Of a DNA stretch of 64,000 bases, positions 43,769 to 52,088 are shown piece by piece; position 1 is the stretch's first letter; each line of letters begins with the position of its first letter. Location of the stretch: contig NZ_CP041186.1 in the NCBI RefSeq assembly GCF_006517175.1, positions 5,917,074 through 5,981,073 on the forward strand, written 5' to 3'. Source of the stretch: Persicimonas caeni. GTDB lineage: Bacteria > Myxococcota_A > Bradymonadia > Bradymonadales > Bradymonadaceae. The position numbers were made by a program, and so were the translations under genes. The notes beneath the pieces were generated by a model. It did not search any database. It was not told where the DNA came from and worked only from the letters and a program-made list of their open reading frames with translations.

Positions 43769-44656
43769 ATGTGTGTCAGACAACAAGACAGCTCGTCGCC
43801 CACCCCTCGAATCACCCGAGCCATCCCAACGGTGCTCGCCGCACTCGCCGTCGGCTCGACGCTGGTGGCTGGGTGCGCCGGGGACATGGGGTTTCCCACC
43901 GAAATCCCCCAGGGCCCCTACGTCCCTTGGGTCGACGGCCCGCTCGCAGCCGAAATCGATGGCGAACTCGACCGCACGCGCGACGTATGGCTCGACTTCC
44001 TCGAGGGGAGCCGCACGCGCGGCTGCGAGACCGGCGCGGCCGATTCTGAGCGACGCGCCCGACACGGCGCGCGCTCGCGGGTCGACCACGCGCTCGACCG
44101 CGCCGCGTCGGAGGCCGAGCGAAGCGCGATGAGCCAGCAACAGAGCGAGCTGACCCCCATCGTGCCCTACGCCGAGGGGAGCCTCGCCCAGCGCAATCGC
44201 CAGACCACGATGCTCGGCTGGCAATGCGGCGCGTCGGTCGACGACGCCTGCATGACGACCGCCGCGCACGCCGCGGTCGCCACGATCTACGCCCGCTACT
44301 TCGCCCACTCGCGGGTCTCGCGCGCGGCCACCGCCAAGGTCCTGCCGGTGCTGCGACGCGACCTCGAGTGGGGGCTCGCCCACGTCGAGTCGGCCGAGAG
44401 CCCCAAAGAGGCCGCCGCCCTCATCGAGCGGCGCTGCGCTGCCGGCGAGAGTCCGCTGGGCAACTACCTCCAAGAGCACGCCGGCGACGACGACGAGCGC
44501 CTCGCGCGTCTGGCCCGCCGTCTGGGCGGCACACAGCCCTGCGCCAACGTCGCGGGGATGTACCGCGTCGGGCTCAGCGCGCTCGAAATCCACGTGCGCA
44601 ACTGGAGCTCCGAGCCGACATGTCCGACGCCCGCAGAGCTGGAGTGGGCTAAGTAA
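43769..44656 (+). CDS. Lipoprotein of unknown function
   Basis: A 295-aa lipoprotein: lipobox VGSTLVAGC (Cys36), then a mainly helical, Arg/Ala/Glu-rich body with five or more further cysteines (GCETGAAD, WQCGASVDDAC, ERRCAAG, QPCANV), which may form disulfides in the periplasm. No family recognised. Three overlapping frames are open near the start; this one is chosen because only it gives a lipoprotein signal and because GAGG lies six bases before the ATG, overlapping the previous stop. It is the third gene of a tight unit with the two paralogous exported proteins, so a shared envelope function is likely (inference). Confidence 0.75.
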   Translation: MCVRQQDSSSPTPRITRAIPTVLAALAVGSTLVAGCAGDMGFPTEIPQGPYVPWVDGPLAAEIDGELDRTRDVWLDFLEGSRTRGCETGAADSERRARHGARSRVDHALDRAASEAERSAMSQQQSELTPIVPYAEGSLAQRNRQTTMLGWQCGASVDDACMTTAAHAAVATIYARYFAHSRVSRAATAKVLPVLRRDLEWGLAHVESAESPKEAAALIERRCAAGESPLGNYLQEHAGDDDERLARLARRLGGTQPCANVAGMYRVGLSALEIHVRNWSSEPTCPTPAELEWAK

Positions 44657-44949
44657 CTACACGAAGATTCTGTCGGTCATCTCGGCGGTTCTGAGCGCCA
44701 ATGACTGCGTTGCTCCTTCTCGACGATGCGCTGCATCGCCTCGGCGTCGCGCCTTGTCCTTGACACTCAGCCCTCGCCGAGGCTTTCCCGCACAATCTCC
44801 GTGCAGTTACTTAAATAGCCGTTTTTTCGGGCTAACCGCCCGACTTTGCGCTCGAACTTCAACGACCGCATTGACATTCGGCGAGCCTCACCGATACTCT
44901 CGTGCCCAGCTAATCACCGATTCCAAGTCGTACAGAGAGCGGGCATTCG

Positions 44950-45384
44950 ATGGTGAAGACGAAGAAGAAGCGGCGAACCACTTCGAATAAGCGTGGAGCG
45001 CGCAAGGGGCTTCGGCGTAGCAAGACGATCTCGTCGCGAAAACTCTCGACCGAGGAGCGCGAAGAGGTCGAGCTCGTCATGGACGAGCTGGGCCACCTTC
45101 GCCCCAAGAATCGCGACGAATGCCGCGTGGCCGACCGGCCGTGCCCGTTCGTCTCCTGCAAGCACCACCTGTATCTGGACGTCAACCCGCGCACCGGCTC
45201 CATCAAGCTGAACTTCCCGGACCTCGAAGTCTGGGAGCTCACCGAGACCTGCGCGCTCGACGTCGCCGAACGCGGCGGCATGACCCTCGAGGAGGTCGGC
45301 GAGCTGATGAACCTGACCCGCGAGCGCATCCGCCAGGTCGAGGCGGTCGGCTTGGACAAGCTTCGCGACAGCTACGACGAGTAG
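44950..45384 (+). CDS. Stand-alone sigma-70 region 4-like DNA-binding protein
   Basis: A 144-aa protein. The N-terminal 35 residues are very basic ([14 protein letters not shown]), suited to DNA contact. The middle has [16 protein letters not shown] with paired Cys and His residues, a possible metal site. The C-terminus is a sigma region 4.2-type helix-turn-helix: [20 protein letters not shown] followed by [10 protein letters not shown]. There is no region 2, so it cannot be a full sigma factor; it may be a regulator or promoter-recognition accessory. Similar small proteins occur in Deltaproteobacteria (recalled). The ATG at 44950 has a weak AGAG site. The 293-bp upstream gap has no other gene; a strong terminator follows. 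Confidence 0.82.
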   Translation: MVKTKKKRRTTSNKRGARKGLRRSKTISSRKLSTEEREEVELVMDELGHLRPKNRDECRVADRPCPFVSCKHHLYLDVNPRTGSIKLNFPDLEVWELTETCALDVAERGGMTLEEVGELMNLTRERIRQVEAVGLDKLRDSYDE

Positions 45385-45408
45385 CCCCACGGCAAATCGC
45401 CTGACACG

Positions 45409-45447
45409 AAAAAGCCGCCGCCCACGATTGGGCGGCGGCTTTTTTTT
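45409..45447 (+). terminator. Intrinsic terminator
   Basis: A 16-bp stem (AAAAAGCCGCCGCCCA with TGGGCGGCGGCTTTTT) around a CGAT loop, followed by a T tract, 25 bp after the sigma-4-like gene. The 234 bp from here to the next start codon hold no visible gene. Confidence 0.95.
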
Positions 45448-45681
45448 GCTCGATGCACGCACGCCTCACAGACGCGCAACTCCCCCGACCGGCCTTCGCC
45501 TGCCGGTCCCACCGCCCCTTGACGCCGCCCGCCTCCCTCCGACATCATCGACGCTCGTCGTTCGAACATTGCGGAAGTAGCAGCATCTGGGGGGCACTGC
45601 GTCAGTACCTGTGTGGTGTCCACGTTCTAATCACTTGTTGGCCCGGCTGAGGGCCATTTACTGAGAAAGGTGAGACCAACG

Positions 45682-46452
45682 ATGGGTATTCGAAAGTACG
45701 ACCGCCGCCTCAAGGCCTTGTGCCTGGCGGTGATTCAAAACGTCAGTCAGATCGAGTTGGCCGGTGACGCGGCCGAAGTGCGCGACCGCGCGATCGCCCG
45801 CTTCCAAAAAGCCGATCAGTTATTGGAGGTGGCCATCGCCAAGGCGAACACCGAGGGCGTCGAGGTCAGCGAGGCCGAGACGGCGCTTCTGGAGGCGCTT
45901 TCGGCCGCCGAGGGCAATCACAAGACCATCTACCAGGGCCTGCAAGGAAGCTTTTACCTGCGCCAGGCTCGCGGCGAGGCCGTCGGCGGCACGCACACGC
46001 GTGACCTGAAGATCTATTTGGACGGATACAATCCGAGTGACTTCGGCAGGTTGGTGCTGTCCGATAAAGTCGATCAAATGAAGAAGGCAGCCGCGCACGC
46101 CGCGCGCTTTCTCGACGCCCAAGACTTCGCCGACCAGATCGACGCCGCCCAGCAGGCGGCCGACCGGCTCGACGCCGCCTGGAAGGCGCTGCTCGAAGAG
46201 GAAGCGGAAGCGTCCCGGGCCGACCGCGAGTTGCGCAAGGCCTCCGACGAGGCGACGCGGCACTATCGTATCGGCCGCGACTGGATCTCGGGCTGCCTGC
46301 GTGACGTCGGCCTCGAAGACGACCTCGCCGGGTTGGTCCCCGCGCCGAGCAGCGTCTACAGCACCAGCGTCGGCGACGATGCGGCGGAGGATATCGACGC
46401 GCCGCAGGCCGACGAGGACCGCGATGAGCACGAAGAGCCCACGCCCGTCTGA
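45682..46452 (+). CDS. Coiled-coil protein of unknown function
   Basis: A 256-aa protein with no signal peptide or membrane segment. Most of the chain is predicted helix with heptad-like Ala/Leu spacing: RLKALCLAVIQNVSQIELAG at the N-terminus, a long Ala-rich segment about 140-205, then an acidic, Pro-containing tail. The middle has a less helical stretch, THTRDLKIYLDGYNPSDFGR. I do not recognise the family. The ATG at 45682 is preferred over one at 45670; AAGGTGAG lies upstream. It is bounded by intrinsic terminators on both sides, so it is a single-gene transcription unit. Confidence 0.75.
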   Translation: MGIRKYDRRLKALCLAVIQNVSQIELAGDAAEVRDRAIARFQKADQLLEVAIAKANTEGVEVSEAETALLEALSAAEGNHKTIYQGLQGSFYLRQARGEAVGGTHTRDLKIYLDGYNPSDFGRLVLSDKVDQMKKAAAHAARFLDAQDFADQIDAAQQAADRLDAAWKALLEEEAEASRADRELRKASDEATRHYRIGRDWISGCLRDVGLEDDLAGLVPAPSSVYSTSVGDDAAEDIDAPQADEDRDEHEEPTPV

Positions 46453-46499
46453 GGCGTGAGCCGCAGTTCGACGACGACAGCATAAACGTGAAGCACCCG

Positions 46500-46528
46500 G
46501 GCCGTCGGCAATTGCCGGCGGCCTTTTT
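46500..46528 (+). terminator. Intrinsic terminator
   Basis: GGCCGTCGGC and GCCGGCGGCC pair with one G-T around AATT, followed by TTTTT, about 50 bp after the coiled-coil gene. Confidence 0.88.
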
Positions 46529-46790
46529 CGTCGCGCGTCGAAAACTCCACTTGGCGTCGAGTGAGCGATTCTTGGCTCGAATAGCGGCCACTCGGCGTCA
46601 AACGAGCGTGTGATTCCCTGCGGAAGGCCCGCCCGACGCCGAGCGACGCAGCGCCGAAGGTCCGGCGTCCCAGCCACGGTCGAGCAGTGCGTTGTAGGTT
46701 GCTGCAACGGCCCATTGGCTACGGAGTGAGCATCCGGCCGCCGTCGGACGCCTCACTTGGCGTCGAGCGGCCCGCTCCTCGAGCCTGGTG

Positions 46791-46903
46791 GGCTGACTCG
46801 ACGCCGTGCGGGCCGTTGCAAGGGGCTGCAACGGCTGACCCGACACTATGCGGGCCAATGTAACAGGCTGCAACGGCTCGCCCGACGCTGTGCGGGCTTT
46901 TTC
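46791..46903 (+). repeat. Tandem, hairpin-containing noncoding repeat
   Basis: GGCTGCAACGGCT plus a CCCGAC...TGCGGGC hairpin occurs at 46824-46856 and again at 46866-46897, with a partial copy at 46791-46814. The last copy runs into TTTTT and looks like a terminator. It lies in the 582-bp gap 46453-47034, which also has related sequence around 46550-46780 but no convincing gene. Confidence 0.7.
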
Positions 46904-46908
46904 GCGTT

Positions 46909-46937
46909 TCGCCCATCTCTCCCACCCTGAACCTCCC
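46909..46937 (+). repeat. 29-bp intergenic repeat, copy 1
   Basis: TCGCCCATC, then CCACCCTGAACCTCC after a 5-base interval. It differs from the segment at 48787-48815 at two positions. It lies about 100 bp upstream of the MYXO-CTERM protein gene. The role is unknown. Confidence 0.7.
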
Positions 46938-47034
46938 CACAGGCATTGCCCGAGCGTCTGTGCTACAATGCGCGCGTCCCGACCATTCGACCGACGATTG
47001 CTCGCCACTAGCCAAGACCCGACAAGGGGGCGTC

Positions 47035-48237
47035 ATGACCTTTCGTGCTATCGATCGCTTCATCACCGCGAGCCTGCTCGCCGCCATCGGCGTCGGGGGC
47101 CTGCCGGCTGACGCCGAGGCGTGCACCCCGGCGCCGTGCACACCCGCCGAGTTTCCCTACGACCAGAAGATGGTACCCCCGGGCGTGGTCGGCCTGCCGT
47201 GGTATCCGGGATCGAACCCATCGTACGACGGCGACATCGAGGCCTCCGACGTCTCCTTGTACGAGCTCGAGTCGGGCGACTCGATCCCCTTCGAGCTCCT
47301 CGAACACCCGAATGCGCAGGCCGGTTCCGGCACAAACGCCCACTCGTTCTACTTCATCCGTCCGACCGTCTCGTTGTCGCCGGGCACGGCCTACCGCGTC
47401 GAGGCCCTCGATCTGTGCACCCTCGACGAGAATGGGATGCCCGTGGCCGGGCTGTCCGAGGCCACCTTTGCGACGGCCTGCGAGTCGGCGCCGCTGCCGA
47501 CCGAGCTCGGCGCATTACGCAGCGGACCGAACTTCAAGGGGCCGCTGCCGGTCCAAGAGCAGGACGGCTGCAATTCGCTGAAAGAAACCTCGCAGGTCCG
47601 GCTGTGGCTCGAGCCGAGTGAGGAGGCGCGGCCGTGGATGGGCGTGCTCGAGTTCGAGCTCGCCTCGACCGACGACACATGGCCGACCGAGCCCGCCATC
47701 GGCGAGCGCCTGCTGCTCGGCGAGTCGCGCTTCGGGCGCGGCCGCGAGGTGCTCGTCACCTGGTGCGATCCCGACTCGGGCCAGCCGATCGACCCGGGCG
47801 TTCCGCCGGGCACCCACCAGGTCTACCTGAAGGCGTCCATCCCGGGCACCGACGTGGCGCTCGAGACCGCCCCCGTGGAGGTCACCCTGGCGTGCGACGC
47901 TCCCCTCGAAGACGAGGTCGACGCCGACTGGCCGCTCCCGGTGTACGACGGCCGGCCCGATAGCGGCTGCGACGTCTCGCTCGAAGAGCCGCCCCACGTC
48001 GACGCCGATGTGGGACCGGACGTCGGCGAGGATGTCGGATCGGACGTCGGCGAGGATGTCGGGCAGGACGTCGGCGACGATGTCGGCCAAGACGTCGCGT
48101 CCAATGCCCAACGCCCCTCCACGCCCGACGAAGGCTGCGGCTGCTCGCAGTCCTCGCCGCGGCCGACCGGGGGCTTGGCGCTGGTGGTGTTGGTGTTGGT
48201 GGGCATGTGGGGGCGGCGACGGGGTGTGGTGGAGTAA
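47035..48237 (+). CDS. Exported protein with MYXO-CTERM-type C-terminal anchor
   Basis: A 400-aa surface protein. The N-terminal signal (about 1-28) ends ADAEA and is followed by the Cys-rich CTPAPCTPAEF. Beta-sandwich regions follow, with paired cysteines; DVSLYELESGDSIPFELLEH and SLSPGTAYRVEALDL are Ig/fibronectin-like. Near 325-350 a Val-Gly-Asp repeat (DVGEDV and variants) forms a tether. The C-terminus is the tripartite sorting signal: EGCGCSQSS, hydrophobic GGLALVVLVLVGMWG, then RRR. MYXO-CTERM proteins are thought to be cleaved by a rhombosortase-like protease and tethered at the surface through the cysteine (recalled). AAGGGGG precedes the ATG at 47035. No enzyme domain is seen. Confidence 0.85.
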   Translation: MTFRAIDRFITASLLAAIGVGGLPADAEACTPAPCTPAEFPYDQKMVPPGVVGLPWYPGSNPSYDGDIEASDVSLYELESGDSIPFELLEHPNAQAGSGTNAHSFYFIRPTVSLSPGTAYRVEALDLCTLDENGMPVAGLSEATFATACESAPLPTELGALRSGPNFKGPLPVQEQDGCNSLKETSQVRLWLEPSEEARPWMGVLEFELASTDDTWPTEPAIGERLLLGESRFGRGREVLVTWCDPDSGQPIDPGVPPGTHQVYLKASIPGTDVALETAPVEVTLACDAPLEDEVDADWPLPVYDGRPDSGCDVSLEEPPHVDADVGPDVGEDVGSDVGEDVGQDVGDDVGQDVASNAQRPSTPDEGCGCSQSSPRPTGGLALVVLVLVGMWGRRRGVVE

Positions 48238-48363
48238 GTCCGGTTGAACGCTCAGCCAGGTTGAGGTGCCCCCGGGGCGGCCTGCGCCGCCCCTTCCCCA
48301 CAATTTTCTCGACCACGTTTGGCTCTTCTAGACGTACGGGATGTGGAAGGCCTCCGACTCGAT

Positions 48364-48660
48364 GTCTTTTGATGAGCGAAGCCGGAGGCGGAGCGACACC
48401 CGGCGTTGTTTGCCGGGTCTTTGTAGCCGGGTGTGACCGAAGGGAACGCCCGGAGCGCCGTGGGGCCCCTCGACACGTGGTCGCTTCTCGACGTTTTCAA
48501 CTCACGACTTCCTTGGCCATGCGTCAATTCGCGAAGCGTGGGTGTGTCGAGCATCGCCCCTCCCCCCACGTTCCCTTCGGTCACATGGGGCTACAGAGAC
48601 CCCTCTCCGCTACGCTGCGAGGGGTGGCGCTTCGGCTTGCGCCTCCGCTTATCAAAACGA
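48364..48660. repeat. Large inverted-repeat element
   Basis: The left arm (48364-48475) and right arm (48535-48660, opposite strand) share several blocks in the same order: TTTTGAT.AGCG, a GGAGGCG/AGCG block, TCTNTGTAGCC, TGTGACCGAAGGGAACG and a GGGGC..TCGACAC block. Local hairpins differ in sequence but keep pairing. It fills the middle of the 843-bp gap 48238-49080. That gap also holds a GC hairpin at 48274-48293, a palindrome GGCCGGCC-N6-GGCCGGCC at 48747-48768, and no convincing gene. Confidence 0.78.
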
Positions 48661-48786
48661 TTTCAGATTTGTGGGTAAGGAGAAGGGCTCGCCCCACCGG
48701 ACGCAGAGCCTGAGAAGCTAGCATGGCCTTTGAATCACTTCTGATTGGCCGGCCGGCGGAGGCCGGCCGGGGGGCATCGTTGCGAA

Positions 48787-48815
48787 TCGCCCATCCCTTC
48801 CACCCTGAACCTCCT
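48787..48815 (+). repeat. 29-bp intergenic repeat, copy 2
   Basis: Matches 46909-46937 at 27 of 29 positions, same orientation, about 270 bp upstream of purH. The segment after it, CAACGCCCGAACG, also loosely echoes the downstream flank of copy 1. Confidence 0.7.
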
Positions 48816-49080
48816 CTGATAGGCCCCCGCCAAATCCTCCTTGCCTCCCTCCCGACCTCTTGTTAGGCAACGCCCGAACGAGGCGGCCGTCGGCTCGACT
48901 TCCTTTCTGTCTTACAGGAATGCTCGAGCCAGAGGCTGTCATGTGCAGAAGTGCCTCGGCGTTTGTTGCCTGTGGCGTGCCCTCCTCCCCATTCGTCTTA
49001 GGTTTGGGCGAGGAGGGCAGACCACGGGCTACAAATCACGTTGCAACCCCCGTGGTCATCTAAACCAGAGGAATTCTGCC

Positions 49081-50625
49081 ATGGCTGATAGGTACGCGCT
49101 CATTAGTGTGTCGGACAAAACCGGCATCGTCCCCTTCGCCCAACGACTCGTCGAGGCGGGCTACCGGATCATCTCGACCGGCGGCACTGCCCGCAAGCTC
49201 GCCGAAGGCGGTGTGGAGGTCACCAAGGTCTCCGAGATCACCGGCTTCCCCGAGATCCTCGACGGACGCGTCAAGACTCTGCACCCCAAGATCCACGGCG
49301 CCACGCTGGGCCGGCGCGATCTCGACGAGCACGTCGCCACCCTCGAAGAACACCAGATTCCGGACATCCGCATCGTGGCGGTCAACCTGTATCCGTTCCG
49401 CGAGACCGTCGCCAAGGCGGACGCGACCTTTCAGGACGCCATCGAGAATATCGACATCGGCGGGCCGACGATGCTTCGCGCCTCGGCCAAGAACCACGAA
49501 TCGATCACCGTGGTCGTCGACAGCGCCGACTACGAGCGCGTGGCTGCTGCGGTCGCCGACGACGGCGAGCCGAGCCTCGCGCTTCGCCGCGAGCTGGCGC
49601 TCAAGGCCTTCGAGCACACCTCCTCGTACGACTCGGCGATCGTCGAGTACCTGCAGGGTGAGCTCCAGAGCGCCGACGAAGACGGTCTGCCCGGTCGCCT
49701 CGACCTGAACCTGGTCAAGCACCAGGAGCTTCGCTACGGCGAAAACCCGCACCAGAAGGGCGCCATCTACACCCGCGAGGGTGACGTCGACATGGGCGGC
49801 CTCGAGAAGCTGCACGGCAAGGCGCTCAGCTACAACAACCTGGTCGACCTGGACGCCGCGCTCGACATCGTGCGCGAGTTCGACGAGCCCGGCTGCGCGA
49901 TCATCAAGCACACCAACCCCGCCGGCTGCGCGCTGGGCGACGACCTCGAAGACGCCTACGACCGCGCCTTGGCCTGCGACCCGATGAGCGCCTTTGGCGG
50001 CATCGTCGCGCTCAACCGCACGGTGGACGCCTCGCTGGCCGAAAAGCTCGACGACCACTTCTTCGAGATCGTCGCCGCGTCGGCCTTCGACGACGACGCC
50101 CTCGAGGTGCTCACGCGCAAAAAGAACCTGCGCATTCTGCGCGTGCCCGAGTCGCTCACCAGCGCCCCGTACGTGATCCGCGCCACCGCGCTGGGCTACC
50201 TCGTCCAGGAGACCGACCCGCGCATCGAGCGCGACTTCGCCTCGCTGGAAGTGCCCACCGAGCGCAAGCCGACCGACGAGGAGGTCGCCGCGCTCGCGTT
50301 CGTGTGGAAGGCGTGCAAGCACGTCAAATCGAACGCCATCGTCATCGGCAAGGGCACGCGCACCGTGGGCGTGGGCGCCGGGCAGATGAGCCGGGTCGAC
50401 GCGGTCGAGATCGCCGTCAAAAAGGCGCGCGAAGAGCTCGACGGCGCCGTGCTGGCCAGCGACGCGTTCTTCCCGTTCCGCGACGGCGTCGACGCAGCCG
50501 CCGAAGCCGGCGTCAAGGCGATCATCCAGCCGGGCGGCTCGCGCCGAGACCAGGAGGTCATCGACGCGTGCGACGAGCACGGCATCGCGATGATCTTCAC
50601 GGGCAACCGTCATTTCCGACATTGA
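49081..50625 (+). CDS. purH: Bifunctional AICAR transformylase/IMP cyclohydrolase
   Basis: A 514-aa enzyme for the last two steps of de novo IMP synthesis. The N-terminal MGS-like cyclohydrolase domain (about 1-190) contains ALISVSDKTGIVPFAQRL, ISTGGTARKL, SEITGFPEILDGRVKTLHP and NLYPF. The C-terminal transformylase domain has LRYGENPHQKGAIY, CAIIKHTNPAGCALG, DPMSAFGGIVALNR and the terminal IQPGGSRRDQEVIDACDEHG. Length is normal. The ATG at 49081 has AGAGGAAT upstream; the open frame before it, to 48841, is not conserved-looking. It is followed by purD after an 87-bp gap containing a branched hairpin. Confidence 0.97.
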   Translation: MADRYALISVSDKTGIVPFAQRLVEAGYRIISTGGTARKLAEGGVEVTKVSEITGFPEILDGRVKTLHPKIHGATLGRRDLDEHVATLEEHQIPDIRIVAVNLYPFRETVAKADATFQDAIENIDIGGPTMLRASAKNHESITVVVDSADYERVAAAVADDGEPSLALRRELALKAFEHTSSYDSAIVEYLQGELQSADEDGLPGRLDLNLVKHQELRYGENPHQKGAIYTREGDVDMGGLEKLHGKALSYNNLVDLDAALDIVREFDEPGCAIIKHTNPAGCALGDDLEDAYDRALACDPMSAFGGIVALNRTVDASLAEKLDDHFFEIVAASAFDDDALEVLTRKKNLRILRVPESLTSAPYVIRATALGYLVQETDPRIERDFASLEVPTERKPTDEEVAALAFVWKACKHVKSNAIVIGKGTRTVGVGAGQMSRVDAVEIAVKKAREELDGAVLASDAFFPFRDGVDAAAEAGVKAIIQPGGSRRDQEVIDACDEHGIAMIFTGNRHFRH

Positions 50626-50631
50626 TCCTTT

Positions 50632-50680
50632 GGAGGCAGACCTTCTAGGTCTGGTCACCAGCGCTGGAAGCGCTGCCTCC
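50632..50680 (+). repeat. Nested branched hairpin between purH and purD
   Basis: Two 7-bp hairpins, CAGACCT-TCT-AGGTCTG and CAGCGCT-GGA-AGCGCTG, lie side by side. The flanks GGAGGCAG and CTGCCTCC can pair around both. It sits directly after purH within a probable operon and could modulate purD expression or mRNA stability. Confidence 0.75.
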
Positions 50681-50712
50681 GAATGCGAAACCTAATCCGC
50701 AAGGAGCTACAC

Positions 50713-51999
50713 ATGCCCCAACGAACGTTTTTGGTCATCGGATCCGGCGGCCGCGAGCACGCGCTCGCCTGGAAGCTCAGCCAGGGCGACGACGAGCCGG
50801 TCGTCTACGTCGCGCCGGGCAACGACGGCATCGCCGCCGACGAGACGATCCGCGGCGGGTGCGTCGACATCGGCGCAGGTGATTTCGAGGCGCTGGCCGA
50901 GTTTGTCGAGGAGAAGGGCGTCGACCTGACGGTCGTCGGCCCCGAGGCCCCGCTTTGCGACGGCGTGGCCGACTTCTTCGATGAGCGCGGCCTGGCCGTT
51001 TTCGGCCCAAAAAAGGCCGCCGCCGAGCTCGAGGGGAGCAAGTCCTTCGCCAAGGCGATCATGACCGGCGCGGGCGTGCCCACCGCCGAGTACGACACCT
51101 TCGACGACATGGAGGCGGCGATCTCGTACGTGCGCCGCGTCGACCACCCGGTGGTCATCAAGGCCGACGGGCTCGCCGGCGGCAAGGGCGTGGTCATCTC
51201 GCCCGACGTCGACACGAGCGTCGAGACGCTCGAGAGCTACATGGCCCACGAGGAGTTCGGCGAGGCGTCGCAGCGCGTGCTCATCGAGGAGTTCTTGGAG
51301 GGCACCGAGATGTCGTTCATGGTGGTGACCGACGGCGAGCACGTCGTGCCGCTGTCGACGAGCCAGGACCACAAGCGCGTAGGGGAGGGCGACACCGGCC
51401 CGAATACCGGCGGCATGGGCGCGTTCACCCCGTCGCACCTAGCCAGCCCCGAGCTGCAGGCCAAGGTCATCGAGGAGGTCATCCGGCCGACGCTCGACGA
51501 GCTTCGCGCGCAGAATATCCCGTATAGCGGGTTCCTCTACGCCGGGCTCATGCTCACCGAGGCGGGCCCGAAGGTCCTCGAGTTCAACTGCCGCATGGGC
51601 GACCCGGAGACCCAACCGTTGATGTACGCGATGGACGCCGACCTGGGCGACGTGCTGCTCGAGGCCGCCACGGGCGGGCTGACCGGCGAGGAAGCACTTG
51701 CCTCCGACGCCCACGCCTACTGCGTGGTCCTCGCCTCGAAGGGCTACCCCGGCCCGCGCGACACGGGCTACGTCATCGAAGGCTTGGACGAGGCTGCGGA
51801 GGTCGACGGCACCAAGGTCTTCCACGCCGGCACGAAGCGCGGCGACGACGGCCACTTCCGCAACACCGGCGGGCGCGTCCTGGGCGTCACCGCCCGCGGC
51901 GCCACCCGCGAAGAAGCGCGCGAGCGCGTCTACGAGGCCGTCTCGAAAATCAGCTGGGAGGGCATGCACTACCGGGGAGATATCGGCAAGCTCGACTGA
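50713..51999 (+). CDS. purD: Phosphoribosylamine-glycine ligase
   Basis: A 428-aa ATP-grasp enzyme that joins glycine to phosphoribosylamine in purine synthesis. Landmarks are LVIGSGGREHALAWKL (N-domain), VVGPEAPLCDGVADFF, the ATP-grasp HPVVIKADGLAGGKGVVIS, VLIEEFLEGTEMSFMVV, the family signature NTGGMGAFTPSHL, and LEFNCRMGDPETQ. Length is normal. AAGGAG precedes the ATG at 50713; the reading frame upstream to 50683 is not needed. It is the second gene of the purH-purD unit, followed by a long inverted repeat. Confidence 0.97.
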   Translation: MPQRTFLVIGSGGREHALAWKLSQGDDEPVVYVAPGNDGIAADETIRGGCVDIGAGDFEALAEFVEEKGVDLTVVGPEAPLCDGVADFFDERGLAVFGPKKAAAELEGSKSFAKAIMTGAGVPTAEYDTFDDMEAAISYVRRVDHPVVIKADGLAGGKGVVISPDVDTSVETLESYMAHEEFGEASQRVLIEEFLEGTEMSFMVVTDGEHVVPLSTSQDHKRVGEGDTGPNTGGMGAFTPSHLASPELQAKVIEEVIRPTLDELRAQNIPYSGFLYAGLMLTEAGPKVLEFNCRMGDPETQPLMYAMDADLGDVLLEAATGGLTGEEALASDAHAYCVVLASKGYPGPRDTGYVIEGLDEAAEVDGTKVFHAGTKRGDDGHFRNTGGRVLGVTARGATREEARERVYEAVSKISWEGMHYRGDIGKLD

Positions 52000-52007
52000 G
52001 GGTGATT

Positions 52008-52080
52008 TTCACCACAGAGCACACGGGGCCCACGGAGAAGAGAATGTCTTTCCCCGTGGGCCCCGTGTCTCTGTGGTGAA
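52008..52080. repeat. Long near-perfect inverted repeat between convergent genes
   Basis: TTCACCACAGAGCACACGGG... at 52008-52035 pairs with its inverted copy at 52054-52080 over about 27 bp with one mismatch, leaving an 18-base loop. It stands between purD and the convergent PilZ-type gene and may end transcription from both sides, though T tracts are short. Confidence 0.85.
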
Positions 52081-52088
52081 CTAGCCGT

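Noticed and set aside
43771-44132. Two alternative open frames overlapping the start of the Cys-rich lipoprotein gene
   Set aside because: Neither gives a signal peptide or continues to a plausible end; the chosen frame has a lipobox and a ribosome-binding site.
44657-44949. Possible small RNA or tRNA in the gap before the sigma-4-like gene
   Set aside because: No cloverleaf or strong terminator; only a weak TAGCCG/CGGGCTA pairing near 44815-44835.
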